Below the pieces are notes generated by a model. That model was not told the DNA's origin, searched no databases, and saw nothing but the letters and a program-made list of their open reading frames with translations. Position numbers and translations under genes: made by a program. From Micrasema longulum (lineage: Eukaryota > Arthropoda > Insecta > Trichoptera > Brachycentridae), in contig JAGVSM010002800.1 of assembly GCA_022494885.1 (NCBI GenBank), positions 1 through 64,000 of the forward strand: a DNA stretch of 64,000 nucleotides, read 5' to 3'. This document shows, piece after piece, positions 42,401-45,678 of the stretch. Each line of letters begins with the position of its first letter. The first letter of the stretch is position 1.

Positions 42401-45266
42401 TATTATGATACTCTTGTGACATAAAAAATTATATGAAATATTAGAAAATAAACATCTCAATTTTGGTGGTATATTTGTATACTATTAAGGGTTGAGAAGT
42501 GTTATTTATAATCAACTTCATATAAAGTGAAAACATTGTAACCAGAAAATAAAACAATGGTAAAAGGGTTATATTTGAATTTTCGATTCAAAATTAATTA
42601 TGGATTTTTGCAACTAAGCTTTATCAACTTTATCAAACAAAGAAGAACATTGTCATTAATAACATCTGCAGGTAAGACATATCATAATATGCAACTGGTA
42701 GTTATGAGATGTTATGGTTTTCATTATCGGATTTCAAACCATTGCATTTCTGGTATTATTTATATATTCACAAAACTCGACAACCTACTATTCTAAGTAT
42801 TGGTTAGGTTAGGTTAGGTTTACATTTGATTTTAACCTAGAACAGATTGGAGTAATGTTTTCACGCAATGTTTACCTCTGGGGAGATCCACTTGAGCACT
42901 GTGGTTAAATTCAAGCCACTAAAGGGCACAAAGCCAGAATGGCGGAGTATCTTGGCTATGAAGCTGCACTCCTGGGTCCAGTTGGTTGACCAAGAGGCAG
43001 GGACTGACAGCAGAGTGATCTGCCATGCTATCTGGGCAGCTAACGTCAGCAAACTGATGCAAACCACGGCACGTAAGTAATGCCCAGCATGACCTAACAA
43101 TGGAGCAATATCATAAAGTAAAAACCATTAGGGTCGAAAGATATTACATATCTACAACAGAGATGATGAAAAATTTGAGAAGGGAATAGGGAAGTCTACA
43201 TATTTACATTTTATGTCATTGGTAAATCTAACTTATACTGCCCTTTTTTTTTAAATTTCAACTCTTAAAAGACTATGCTAAAAAATCCCTCTGCAAATGG
43301 GTCTACAACTTCGTGTCACATTAAGCAAAAGACAATAGGTTTTAAAATACAGCCATAAAAATAAGAGATAATATGCAATTTAATAACCTATTTTTTTTTA
43401 TAGAAAAAGTAAATATTTGCGTTCTTATTATTTACCCAAATATTTCGATTTTGGGGCCATTTTTAACGAGTTGTAAATAACTCACTATTAGAAAATGGGA
43501 ATCAAGTTGGGGAAGAGCGGGGTTTGAACCTAGGACCTCTGATCCGTGAGTCCGCAACACTAGCCACGGGACTACAAACCGATTAAAAAAAACTTATTTT
43601 TTTTTAAATAAGAGAGATACTGTCGGTGGTACCGCAATTACCGCGTAACTATCAATTTATTTTTTTGGCGGGGGAATCTCAAAAGAGTTCTGGAAATATA
43701 TTACTTACGATTTTAATCAACCAAAATTACCGCTGAAGTATCACAAAAACTATTATTATTTAGAGTAAAAATAGTAATAATTTTCGTCAAAAAAAACAGG
43801 TTAAATGGTATTGCAGTATCACTGACGATATGTCAAATCTTGTATACTATGTAGACTCATGTGACATCATAGCCACACAAAAGTTAAAATAGTACACACA
43901 TAAACATATTCTTAGGTAAATTTAAGGTTTTTAGACATAAAATTGCTGTATAAAAAGAATTGTTTGCTTCAAATACATAAAGATAAAATAAATAGTAGTA
44001 TTTATGGGTCACAAAACGTAAGTACGCGACCCAGAACAGGTGGATATATCGTAATTATTAAATTAAAAACAACTACAGCACAACACCATTATACTTACAG
44101 AGGAATATTTTTTTAAAATCAAATGAACAGAGAAAATAAAAATTACAGTTAGGAATACAATATATTTAAGAAAGAAGTGAAAAGTTACATTTATAATTTT
44201 TCTTTATGTAACACTGATTAAAAATGTCGTTTATATTTTTTTTGTAATTTATATATGTTATCCTAAAAATATTATTAATAAAAAAAAAAAACTATTGTAA
44301 GACGTCACTCCCCATTATGTACGCAAGAATTATTTATTTATTTTACGTAATGGGAAACGTTAATGTAAATATATGTATTTATTTGATGTAAAAAAATGTA
44401 TTTAGTTGTAATATTGTATTTTTATTTGTTATTCATAAAAAAAATTAAAAAATATATGTATAAATCATTTATAATTTGTTTAATACATAATACGTGTGAA
44501 CACGCATATCTCTTCAATTTCTCGGTCTGTTGATTTTTGTAAAGTAAAATTATTGATTGGCGAGATTCATGTGATTTATTTCACCACAAGGCAAAAATAT
44601 TAATAATAATATACTTTAAATTTTTCATACTTCTTTTTAGACTAGATGCTTTCAGTATGTCCAATTTTTTGTAGACAATTATTGTATTTTACTTTATAGG
44701 AAGTTTTAAAATTGATAGATACAAGTAGTGTTCTCCTTGGTGTATCAATGCAGTGCACCATGCACTGCTGGGTACAGATACAGAAATTATTATGTCTTAT
44801 AAATGTGTAATACTCTAAAGAGTTTTTATTGTTGATTCAATTAACTGGTATAAATTTTTTTTAAATTTTCATGCGTTGCCTAGTACGTGAAATAATTCAG
44901 ATTCATCAATTTCATCCACATCAATAAAGGTATCAGCTCTTTTGTAACACAAAAGTCAACAGGTGAAAGAGTTGAGGAAATGTAGATGTTTAAACATAGG
45001 TGGTGAAGGTTACACAGTGTGGAATGTGGCCACTTAAATCAGCCAGTGACAGATCATAAGCCTGTAAATGCCAAGACTTCCCCATATTCCCACCTCAAGT
45101 ATTTTCCTTCTCTGTTGGAATTAAATTAAATTTCAAAAATATCTGAAATATAAATAAAAATAATATTTACCTTTGAATGTTTTCTTTGTAGGAACGGGCA
45201 CAAATGGCAAATAGAACATTAGCAACAGGTAGAGGATGGACAAGCCGATGGGACGTATGATGATAC
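6304..45266 (-). CDS. Piezo: Piezo-type mechanosensitive ion channel (exons 2-51, spliced)
   Basis: Piezo is a homotrimeric plasma-membrane channel that opens on membrane tension and passes cations including Ca2+. The gene runs right to left. I assembled 49 high-confidence exons plus one cassette (exon 27) by family motifs, GT-AG (one GC-AG) sites and phase agreement at every junction. About 2,620 residues result without the cassette. N-terminal landmarks: the [19 protein letters not shown] first-segment motif (exon 2) and [19 protein letters not shown] with TWWACGKEL (exon 5). Middle: YKFGVE before exon 21, RWNxLxGYN-like [14 protein letters not shown] across exons 23/24, then the intracellular [10 protein letters not shown] motif in exon 28. 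C-terminal pore module: anchor plus [10 protein letters not shown] and the outer helix (exon 45), extracellular cap (exons 46-49), inner helix and the Met-Phe-Glu constriction in [11 protein letters not shown] (exon 50), and the [13 protein letters not shown] tail (exon 51). The single-gene insect Piezo is the natural assignment. The first coding exon is uncertain. Confidence 0.96.
6886..7027 (-). CDS. Piezo: Piezo exon 50, inner pore helix and constriction
   Basis: One base plus 47 codons: [20 protein letters not shown] (pore-lining helix), then [20 protein letters not shown]. The Met-Phe-Glu triplet matches the narrow cytosolic constriction known in mouse Piezo1. It ends LCLDIYL and joins VRESGEL in frame. 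Confidence 0.97.
7468..7687 (-). CDS. Piezo: Piezo exon 49, end of cap and entry to inner helix
   Basis: Starts with 2 bases and ends with 2. Peptide [20 protein letters not shown] ... KWWEVREQC ... [20 protein letters not shown], then ISGSG. The [12 protein letters not shown] segment connects the extracellular cap to the inner helix. Donor GTAAGTGC. Confidence 0.96.
7960..8051 (-). CDS. Piezo: Piezo exon 48, cap domain
   Basis: 92 nt, 1 + 30 codons + 1. Peptide [30 protein letters not shown]. The PKFLKV..KGTAKPV motif is family-typical in the extracellular cap. Confidence 0.93.
8145..8322 (-). CDS. Piezo: Piezo exon 47, cap domain
   Basis: 178 nt, 2 + 58 codons + 2. Peptide begins [15 protein letters not shown], runs through an acidic loop ([12 protein letters not shown]) and ends LDNPNSTEW across the junction. 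Lies within the extracellular cap. Confidence 0.92.
8409..8590 (-). CDS. Piezo: Piezo exon 46, cap domain
   Basis: 182 nt. Peptide [20 protein letters not shown], then [18 protein letters not shown] ... [18 protein letters not shown]. Start of the cap domain after the outer helix. Acceptor CTTTCAG, donor GTATGT. Confidence 0.95.
8666..8913 (-). CDS. Piezo: Piezo exon 45, anchor end, outer helix, cap start
   Basis: 248 nt, phase 0 start at Cys ([18 protein letters not shown]). Then [20 protein letters not shown], the outer pore helix. The beta-rich [20 protein letters not shown] follows, then SAQSNNIET. Mouse Piezo1 has the same order here, which fixes this as the pore module. Confidence 0.97.
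8992..9118 (-). CDS. Piezo: Piezo exon 44, anchor region
   Basis: 127 nt. Peptide [42 protein letters not shown]. These short helices form the anchor before the outer helix; LRALMDW and [11 protein letters not shown] are strongly conserved. Confidence 0.97.
9265..9423 (-). CDS. Piezo: Piezo exon 43, distal C-terminal membrane segments
   Basis: 159 nt. Peptide [53 protein letters not shown]. The [22 protein letters not shown] motif is diagnostic for Piezo. Confidence 0.97.
10059..10097. repeat. Perfect 17-bp hairpin in Piezo intron 42
   Basis: AAATTAACCATTCTCTA, loop GGGGA, then the exact inverse. Could be a remnant of a foldback element; nearby TTGGTATAATTTATACCA-like words add to local self-complementarity. 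Confidence 0.85.
10154..10368 (-). CDS. Piezo: Piezo exon 42, transmembrane segments near the pore
   Basis: 215 nt, phase 0. Peptide [20 protein letters not shown], then [20 protein letters not shown] (membrane), ending in a second hydrophobic stretch [20 protein letters not shown]. VPxPFL..LLLQF..MVIDRALYLRK is a family signature. Confidence 0.97.
10489..10636 (-). CDS. Piezo: Piezo exon 41
   Basis: 148 nt. Peptide [20 protein letters not shown], then [20 protein letters not shown] and VIFGFSAFG. The [15 protein letters not shown] motif is conserved across animal Piezo. Confidence 0.97.
10714..11052 (-). CDS. Piezo: Piezo exon 40, charged intracellular linker
   Basis: 339 nt, largest of the constitutive exons. 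The first two thirds are low-complexity and charged, rich in Ser, Lys, Asp and Glu ([18 protein letters not shown]...), with no fold signature. The end, [15 protein letters not shown], leads into the conserved TMRYGES of exon 41. Likely a phosphorylated cytoplasmic linker. Confidence 0.93.
11148..11300 (-). CDS. Piezo: Piezo exon 39
   Basis: 153 nt. Peptide [20 protein letters not shown], then [20 protein letters not shown] and [11 protein letters not shown]. End of a membrane segment followed by the start of the charged linker. Confidence 0.95.
11389..11555 (-). CDS. Piezo: Piezo exon 38
   Basis: 167 nt, phase 0 start. Peptide [20 protein letters not shown], then a loop ending [20 protein letters not shown] and membrane residues LLLIVFFH. 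The KYxFQF...PWN pattern and IIGIE motif match other Piezo proteins. Confidence 0.96.
11643..11759 (-). CDS. Piezo: Piezo exon 37
   Basis: 117 nt, phase 0 at both ends. Peptide [20 protein letters not shown], then [19 protein letters not shown]. FLWxxLxxPRPSKxFWxxxIxYTE is one of the strongest Piezo signatures. Confidence 0.98.
11848..11992 (-). CDS. Piezo: Piezo exon 36
   Basis: 145 nt. Acidic start [20 protein letters not shown], then membrane segment [20 protein letters not shown] and YFMIFINQ. Corresponds to the AxxSELxCYFxIILN stretch of vertebrate Piezo. Confidence 0.95.
12391..12545 (+). repeat. tRNA-derived SINE, family C copy
   Basis: Contains a tRNA-like head with a box-B-like GGTTTGAACCCC (about 12444-12454) after TCCCGTGGCTAGTATTGCAG, followed by a conserved tail (AGTGAGTTATTTACAACTCG). 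Inverted copies of the same tail occur at 43403-43583 (with head) and 32400-32520 (tail only). It lies inside an intron and is a dispersed element, not a functional tRNA gene. Confidence 0.8.
13527..13958. mobile_element. 432-bp MITE, TAGGGAAATATCA ends, TTA target duplication
   Basis: Begins TAGGGAAATATCA and ends with its inverse TGATATTTCCCTA. TTA occurs directly on both sides (13524-13526 and 13959-13961), as expected for PIF/Harbinger-type insertion. The interior matches an inverted relative at 55562-55957 along most of its length (shared GAATTCAAAATTA, CGTGACGTAT, TATGAAATGGATTTAG). Non-coding. It ends 81 bases from Piezo exon 35. Confidence 0.8.
14040..14183 (-). CDS. Piezo: Piezo exon 35, Arg/Ser-rich linker
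   Basis: 144 nt, 1 + 47 codons + 2, GC-rich in an AT-rich intron. Peptide [20 protein letters not shown], then [20 protein letters not shown] and VYSLPST. Family similarity is weak, but acceptor (TATTTCAG), donor (GTTATA) and phase fit exactly between exons 34 and 36. Skipping it also keeps frame (34 to 36), so it may be alternative. Confidence 0.85.
14716..14762 (-). CDS. Piezo: Piezo exon 34, 47-nt microexon
   Basis: 15 codons + 2 bases: [15 protein letters not shown]. Phase fits TCG of exon 33 and the 1-base start of exon 35 or 36. An earlier acceptor 28 bases upstream (after 14790) is open only in a frame that does not match exon 33, so the GATCAG acceptor was chosen. Donor GTTTGT is weak. 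Confidence 0.7.
14763..15683. other. Piezo intron 33 contents
   Basis: AT-rich intron. It contains a 60-bp segment (about 14975-15035) shared in inverted orientation with 22080-22140. The antisense ORF at 15300-15605 shows only low-complexity composition and no splice support. Confidence 0.55.
15684..15836 (-). CDS. Piezo: Piezo exon 33
   Basis: 153 nt, phase 0 at both ends. Peptide [20 protein letters not shown] (membrane), then [20 protein letters not shown] and [11 protein letters not shown]. The chosen acceptor (TTCTTTCAG) keeps frame with exon 32; a second AG 61 bases inside would not. Ends at the family's FYFNELxE position. Confidence 0.85.
15856..16013 (-). CDS. Piezo: Piezo exon 32
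   Basis: 158 nt. Peptide [20 protein letters not shown], then [20 protein letters not shown] and [12 protein letters not shown]. Matches the family segment with a membrane helix followed by LTRWLRxFTxxYRxxxxVLxxEK. Confidence 0.95.
16096..16207 (-). CDS. Piezo: Piezo exon 31, acidic linker
   Basis: 112 nt. Peptide [20 protein letters not shown], then [17 protein letters not shown]. Acidic, polar, no membrane segment. Phase fits exons 30 and 32; the equivalent vertebrate stretch is also an acidic cytoplasmic linker. Confidence 0.9.
16208..17594. other. Piezo intron 30 contents
   Basis: 1.4 kb, AT-rich. The only structure seen is a 148-bp inverted-repeat element at 17214-17361. Confidence 0.6.
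17214..17361. mobile_element. 148-bp MITE with TAAACCCCTCCTA termini
   Basis: Left end TAAACCCCTCCTACATA and right end inverse of TAAACCCCTCCTATATA, one mismatch over 17 bases. AT-rich interior. Size and structure fit a short non-autonomous DNA transposon; superfamily not determined. Confidence 0.65.
17595..17731 (-). CDS. Piezo: Piezo exon 30, Arg/Ser-rich linker
   Basis: 137 nt, GC-rich. Peptide [20 protein letters not shown], then [20 protein letters not shown] and LPASA. RRESLPR and SRSRLSTRS look like basophilic kinase or RS-type sites. An AG 13 bases further upstream (17744) opens in a frame that would break at exon 29; the inner TACAG acceptor keeps frame. Donor GTAAGG. Confidence 0.85.
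18676..18764. repeat. Foldback repeat family A, short copy touching an exon donor
   Basis: GAACATTTTTGAGAAG...ATATGGAAGTCTTGGCATTT is followed at once by the inverse half CATCATAAGCCCTGTAAAT. Same words occur at 44.8-45.1, 49.7-50.2, 58.2-58.7 and 62.6-62.9 kb. It stops within a few bases of the exon 29 donor. Confidence 0.75.
18769..18838 (-). CDS. Piezo: Piezo exon 29
   Basis: 70 nt, 23 codons + 1. Peptide [23 protein letters not shown]. Only one of three frames is open, and it links exon 28 to 30. Consensus donor GTAAGT. Polar linker without known motif. Confidence 0.8.
19496..19620 (-). CDS. Piezo: Piezo exon 28, SGDYYMFD acidic segment
   Basis: 125 nt. Peptide [20 protein letters not shown], then [21 protein letters not shown]. 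The SGDYxxFxxxxDxE pattern is shared with vertebrate Piezo, where it begins a long acidic cytoplasmic loop. Confidence 0.96.
21238..21400. repeat. Diverged foldback repeat family A copy
   Basis: Words such as CCATATTTCTTCAACTCTGCCACCTGTTGAT and GAGAAGAAAATATGGGAATTC (split here below 20-base units) correspond to the family A arm seen near 58.3 kb. Ends are eroded. Confidence 0.55.
22080..22140. repeat. Inverted partner of the 14975-15035 segment
   Basis: AGTCTGCCTAACTAGGTT...CCTGTTTTAAGGCAGA is the inverse of AAACAGGTTGTACCTAGTTA...GGCAGACT at about 14980-15005. Similarity covers about 60 bases. Unclassified dispersed repeat. Confidence 0.6.
23784..24248 (-). CDS. Piezo: Piezo exon 27, Ser/Pro-rich 465-nt cassette
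   Basis: Very GC-rich open stretch in AT-rich surroundings. With acceptor AATGGTAG and donor ACA/GTAACG it is 2 + 154 codons + 1, so it fits between exons 26 and 28 and can be skipped without frame change. Peptide starts [20 protein letters not shown], with GYHTP twice and many SP/TP sites (GSPRG, GSPQR, RSPVG, RSPSE, HTPRH). An alternative donor at the same phase lies at 23828. Without splicing, the frame stops at 23755-23757. No homologue recognised; probably a proline-directed-kinase-rich cytoplasmic loop. Confidence 0.7.
24709..24872 (-). CDS. Piezo: Piezo exon 26, coiled-coil linker
   Basis: 164 nt. Peptide [20 protein letters not shown], then [20 protein letters not shown] and [14 protein letters not shown]. 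Charged helical/coiled-coil stretch corresponding to the vertebrate EExxExxRxxMERIRAKQ segment. G at its end joins exon 27 or 28 in frame. Confidence 0.96.
25049..25194 (-). CDS. Piezo: Piezo exon 25
   Basis: 146 nt. Peptide [20 protein letters not shown], then [29 protein letters not shown]. The AWDxxCFxFLLxQxRxFxSxYF motif is conserved. Confidence 0.97.
25290..25700 (-). pseudogene. Decayed mariner transposase fragment in Piezo intron 24
   Basis: Reverse strand reads, with stops and a frame change, [20 protein letters not shown], then [15 protein letters not shown], then [35 protein letters not shown] and [11 protein letters not shown]. These are the N-terminal helix-turn-helix and linker blocks of mariner transposases. 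The DDD catalytic part is missing. Confidence 0.85.
25959..26160 (-). CDS. Piezo: Piezo exon 24
   Basis: 202 nt. Peptide [20 protein letters not shown], then [20 protein letters not shown] and [11 protein letters not shown] ... MLAPESPDH. Two membrane stretches after the WNxLxGYN signature. Confidence 0.97.
26783..26968 (-). CDS. Piezo: Piezo exon 23
   Basis: 186 nt. Peptide [20 protein letters not shown], then [20 protein letters not shown] and [22 protein letters not shown]. Typical FLxGTxRxSLFxxGYLIxxFxFLWxG Piezo block. Confidence 0.98.
27050..27288 (-). CDS. Piezo: Piezo exon 22
   Basis: 239 nt, phase 0 start. Peptide [20 protein letters not shown], then [20 protein letters not shown] and a Cys/Gly loop ([12 protein letters not shown]), ending [11 protein letters not shown]. 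Matches the LxxWLxLPDF...L..DFLLLLxxSQQxxVFR region. Confidence 0.97.
27314..27480. mobile_element. Pogo/Tigger-like terminal fragment
   Basis: CGGTAAAACCACGATATAAC followed by GAAACGCGATAAAGCGAAAA resembles the subterminal repeats of pogo/Tigger elements. No matching second end was found. A GC-rich stretch (27555-27640) follows; it has no phase-compatible splice sites that I can defend. Confidence 0.5.
28465..28692 (-). CDS. Piezo: Piezo exon 21
   Basis: 228 nt, phase 0 at both ends, GC-richer than neighbours. Peptide [20 protein letters not shown], then [20 protein letters not shown] and [36 protein letters not shown]. Several membrane stretches; GxRMDxxAxxYxxWL is family-typical. Confidence 0.97.
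29085..30000 (-). pseudogene. LINE 3' end (reverse transcriptase C-terminal remnant)
   Basis: Reverse strand, with several stops, reads [20 protein letters not shown], then [18 protein letters not shown] and near the end [20 protein letters not shown]. These are the C-terminal thumb and post-RT blocks of non-LTR retrotransposons (K-YLGI-ID--L-W; YN-LP--I). The 5' part is absent. Sits in Piezo intron 20. Confidence 0.75.
31070..31325 (-). repeat. tRNA-derived SINE, family B copy
   Basis: Reverse-strand tRNA-like head with box B GGTTCGATTCC (inverse at 31267-31277) and the tail GTACCTGAAGTGATC...CTGCGATTGGTGTAC. Same order as copies at 37411-37675, 48130-48495, 51185-51575 and 57980-58835. Confidence 0.85.
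32400..32520 (-). repeat. tRNA-derived SINE family C, tail fragment
   Basis: Inverse of the family C tail (AGTGAGTTATTTACAACTCG) followed by AAATATTTGCGTTCTTAT shared with 43403-43583. Head missing. Confidence 0.7.
32731..32863 (-). CDS. Piezo: Piezo exon 20
   Basis: 133 nt. Peptide [20 protein letters not shown], then [24 protein letters not shown]. The NYxFYKFGxE motif is one of the most conserved in the family. Confidence 0.98.
33042..33229 (-). CDS. Piezo: Piezo exon 19
   Basis: 188 nt, phase 0 start at [20 protein letters not shown], then [20 protein letters not shown] and [20 protein letters not shown]. The open frame reaches a few codons further upstream but is stopped before the next AG, so the GTGTCAG acceptor is set. 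WxGFxK...L..YL..LLxLxxxAIVxxRQ fits Piezo. Confidence 0.96.
33680..33856 (-). CDS. Piezo: Piezo exon 18
   Basis: 177 nt, phase 0 at both ends. Peptide [20 protein letters not shown], then [20 protein letters not shown] and [19 protein letters not shown]. Two membrane helices ahead of the extracellular Asn-Cys loop. Confidence 0.96.
34040..34314 (-). pseudogene. Tc1/mariner-like transposase, internal deletion derivative
   Basis: Reverse strand starts [20 protein letters not shown], then jumps to sequence readable as [20 protein letters not shown] and [11 protein letters not shown]. The first block is the DNA-binding N terminus, the second the C-terminal catalytic block. The centre is gone. 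A relative with the same join is at 63277-63620. Confidence 0.75.
34644..34874 (-). CDS. Piezo: Piezo exon 17
   Basis: 231 nt, phase 0 at both ends. Peptide [20 protein letters not shown], a Ser/His loop, then [40 protein letters not shown] and VLD. LExHxxKIxxLxxxxxAVxx is typical of Piezo repeats. Confidence 0.96.
35421..35523 (-). CDS. Piezo: Piezo exon 16, Ser/Pro linker
   Basis: 103 nt. Peptide [20 protein letters not shown], then [14 protein letters not shown]. Cytoplasmic linker with little conservation. Donor GTAATT is non-consensus but phase fits exons 15 and 17. Confidence 0.88.
35620..35763 (-). CDS. Piezo: Piezo exon 15
   Basis: 144 nt. Peptide [20 protein letters not shown], then [20 protein letters not shown] and AVSHIKSR. 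The outer of two possible acceptors gives the right phase. LFxxLLxPxxFxxxxxxQLHYFHxxF is conserved. Confidence 0.97.
35964..36112 (-). CDS. Piezo: Piezo exon 14
   Basis: 149 nt. Peptide [20 protein letters not shown], then [20 protein letters not shown] and EKYLHISKT. YTYQFxxFPxxW is diagnostic. Confidence 0.98.
36196..36392 (-). CDS. Piezo: Piezo exon 13 (GC donor)
   Basis: 197 nt. Peptide [20 protein letters not shown], then [40 protein letters not shown] and ILTFQ. Followed by a CAG/GCAAGT donor, so this is a GC-AG intron. RMxxxRIxYMxLFLxFxxxFQ is family-typical. Confidence 0.97.
36890..37088 (-). CDS. Piezo: Piezo exon 12
   Basis: 199 nt, phase 0 start. Peptide [20 protein letters not shown], then [20 protein letters not shown] and [26 protein letters not shown]. 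Membrane segment then a basic helix. Confidence 0.96.
37411..37675 (+). repeat. tRNA-derived SINE, family B, best-preserved copy
   Basis: Head TGTCGGCATTGTGGTGTAAT, box A-like TGGTGTAATGG (37422-37432) and box B GGTTCGATTCC (37466-37476), then a non-tRNA body. Split copies of the body words ACACTAGAATATTTCATAGT and TACCTGAAGCGTAAG occur in the other family B copies. In Piezo intron 11. Confidence 0.9.
37880..38111 (-). CDS. Piezo: Piezo exon 11
   Basis: 232 nt. Peptide [20 protein letters not shown], then [40 protein letters not shown] and [17 protein letters not shown]. [25 protein letters not shown] and SPxxVxYAxxLL are classic Piezo. Confidence 0.98.
38260..38341 (-). CDS. Piezo: Piezo exon 10
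   Basis: 82 nt. Peptide [20 protein letters not shown], then IFQVMIR. Short amphipathic then hydrophobic segment; phase 2/2 fits exons 9 and 11. Confidence 0.92.
38559..38670 (-). CDS. Piezo: Piezo exon 9
   Basis: 112 nt, phase 0 start. Peptide [20 protein letters not shown], then [22 protein letters not shown] before the membrane block is shared with other Piezo proteins. Confidence 0.93.
38943..38984 (-). CDS. Piezo: Piezo exon 8, 42-nt microexon
   Basis: 14 codons, phase 0 at both ends: [14 protein letters not shown]. Acceptor ATCCTAG, donor GTATGT. It can be included or skipped without changing frame (exons 7 and 9 are both phase 0 there), so it may be alternative. Confidence 0.75.
38985..40094. 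other. Piezo intron 7 contents
   Basis: 1.1 kb, AT-rich. One short GC-rich patch (39218-39238) and an unsupported reverse ORF at 39298-39501. No repeat recognised. Confidence 0.55.
40095..40247 (-). CDS. Piezo: Piezo exon 7, basic linker
   Basis: 153 nt, phase 0 at both ends. Peptide [20 protein letters not shown], then [20 protein letters not shown] and [11 protein letters not shown]. Strongly basic cytoplasmic linker of the blade. Symmetric phase also allows skipping. Confidence 0.9.
40695..40848 (-). CDS. Piezo: Piezo exon 6
   Basis: 154 nt. Peptide [20 protein letters not shown], then [20 protein letters not shown] and [11 protein letters not shown]. GLxxxxxxDC and WxxYxxPxxLxxLYYxLA fit the N-terminal blade. 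Confidence 0.97.
41282..41528 (-). CDS. Piezo: Piezo exon 5
   Basis: 247 nt. Peptide [20 protein letters not shown], then [40 protein letters not shown] and [20 protein letters not shown]. The SxLxxxYFLxFLGxxTWWAC block is a hallmark of the Piezo N terminus. Confidence 0.98.
41613..41736 (-). CDS. Piezo: Piezo exon 4
   Basis: 124 nt, phase 0 start. Peptide [20 protein letters not shown], then [21 protein letters not shown]. Membrane segment then a short charged loop. Acceptor ATTTTCAG, donor GTAAGT. Confidence 0.96.
41882..42286. mobile_element. 405-bp MITE with 31-bp near-perfect terminal repeats
   Basis: Left end GAGGGTACTACTTGCAAACC then TGGCAAAATCC; the inverse of the right end is the same with two differences. 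ATT sits directly on each side (41879-41881, 42287-42289), a possible 3-bp target duplication. Interior AT-rich, non-coding. In Piezo intron 3. Confidence 0.8.
42802..42820. repeat. Interstitial TTAGG telomere-type repeat
   Basis: Three and a half GGTTA units in a row. TTAGG is the ancestral insect telomere repeat, so this may be a relic of telomerase-mediated repair or chance. Confidence 0.6.
42876..43093 (-). CDS. Piezo: Piezo exon 3
   Basis: 218 nt. Peptide [20 protein letters not shown], then [40 protein letters not shown] and [12 protein letters not shown]. Matches the GHTGxxxxxxxxxSLLFLxxHxxLQ and LRHxGxxRF segment of the family N terminus. Confidence 0.96.
43403..43583 (-). repeat. 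tRNA-derived SINE, family C, full-headed inverted copy
   Basis: Inverse of the 12391-12545 element: tail GAGTTGTAAATAACTCAC, then the tRNA-like head with box-B-like GGTTTGAACC (43521-43530) and GTCCCGTGGCTAGTGTTGC on the reverse strand. Confidence 0.8.
44840..45125. repeat. Foldback repeat family A copy
   Basis: GCGTTGCCTAGTACGTGAAA, then TTTGTAACACAAAAGTCAAC, and CCAGTGACAGATCATAAGCC with CTGTAAATGCCAAGACTTCC. The same blocks occur in order at 49915-50110 and 58450-58710. Confidence 0.8.
45171..45266 (-). CDS. Piezo: Piezo exon 2, first transmembrane segment
   Basis: 96 nt, 2 + 31 codons + 1. Peptide [20 protein letters not shown], then [11 protein letters not shown]. Corresponds to the LLRxxxLSxVYLLxLLLxPW start of all Piezo proteins. 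It begins mid-codon, so at least one more coding exon lies upstream. Confidence 0.96.
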
Positions 45267-45678
45267 CTGAAAATAAAATAAACAGTTGCTAAAACAATAC
45301 GGCATCATCTCTCACTGAGGATCTTCAGACTGGTGAATTTATACAAAATAATATACAAAGCATTTTGAAAAAACTACGCATGAAAGTGACATAAGTTTAT
45401 CAGAAAAAGGATTTACAAAATTAATACCTTTTAGATAAATGGTAAAAATAGTATCAAATAAGATTATGTTATAAATGAACATCACCACGGCATAATAAAT
45501 CAGAAAAGTTCATAGTGCATCTGAAAGTATGCGAAAATTTACGAAATTTAATGTTCTAAAAAGGTTATTAAAAATACTTCAGAAAACAAAAAATTGAAAG
45601 GATTTCTTCAAATAGAATTTCTCACGATAAAATTCCATCGAAAATAGAAATAATCTGATCATAACAATTATAAAAATA

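Larger units (their letters stand above)
43094..45170. other. Piezo intron 2 contents
   Basis: 2.1 kb. Contains a family A fragment (about 43158-43196), a family C SINE (43403-43583), a SINE B tail remnant (about 44735-44795) and a family A copy (44840-45125) that ends 45 bases from exon 2. Confidence 0.65.
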
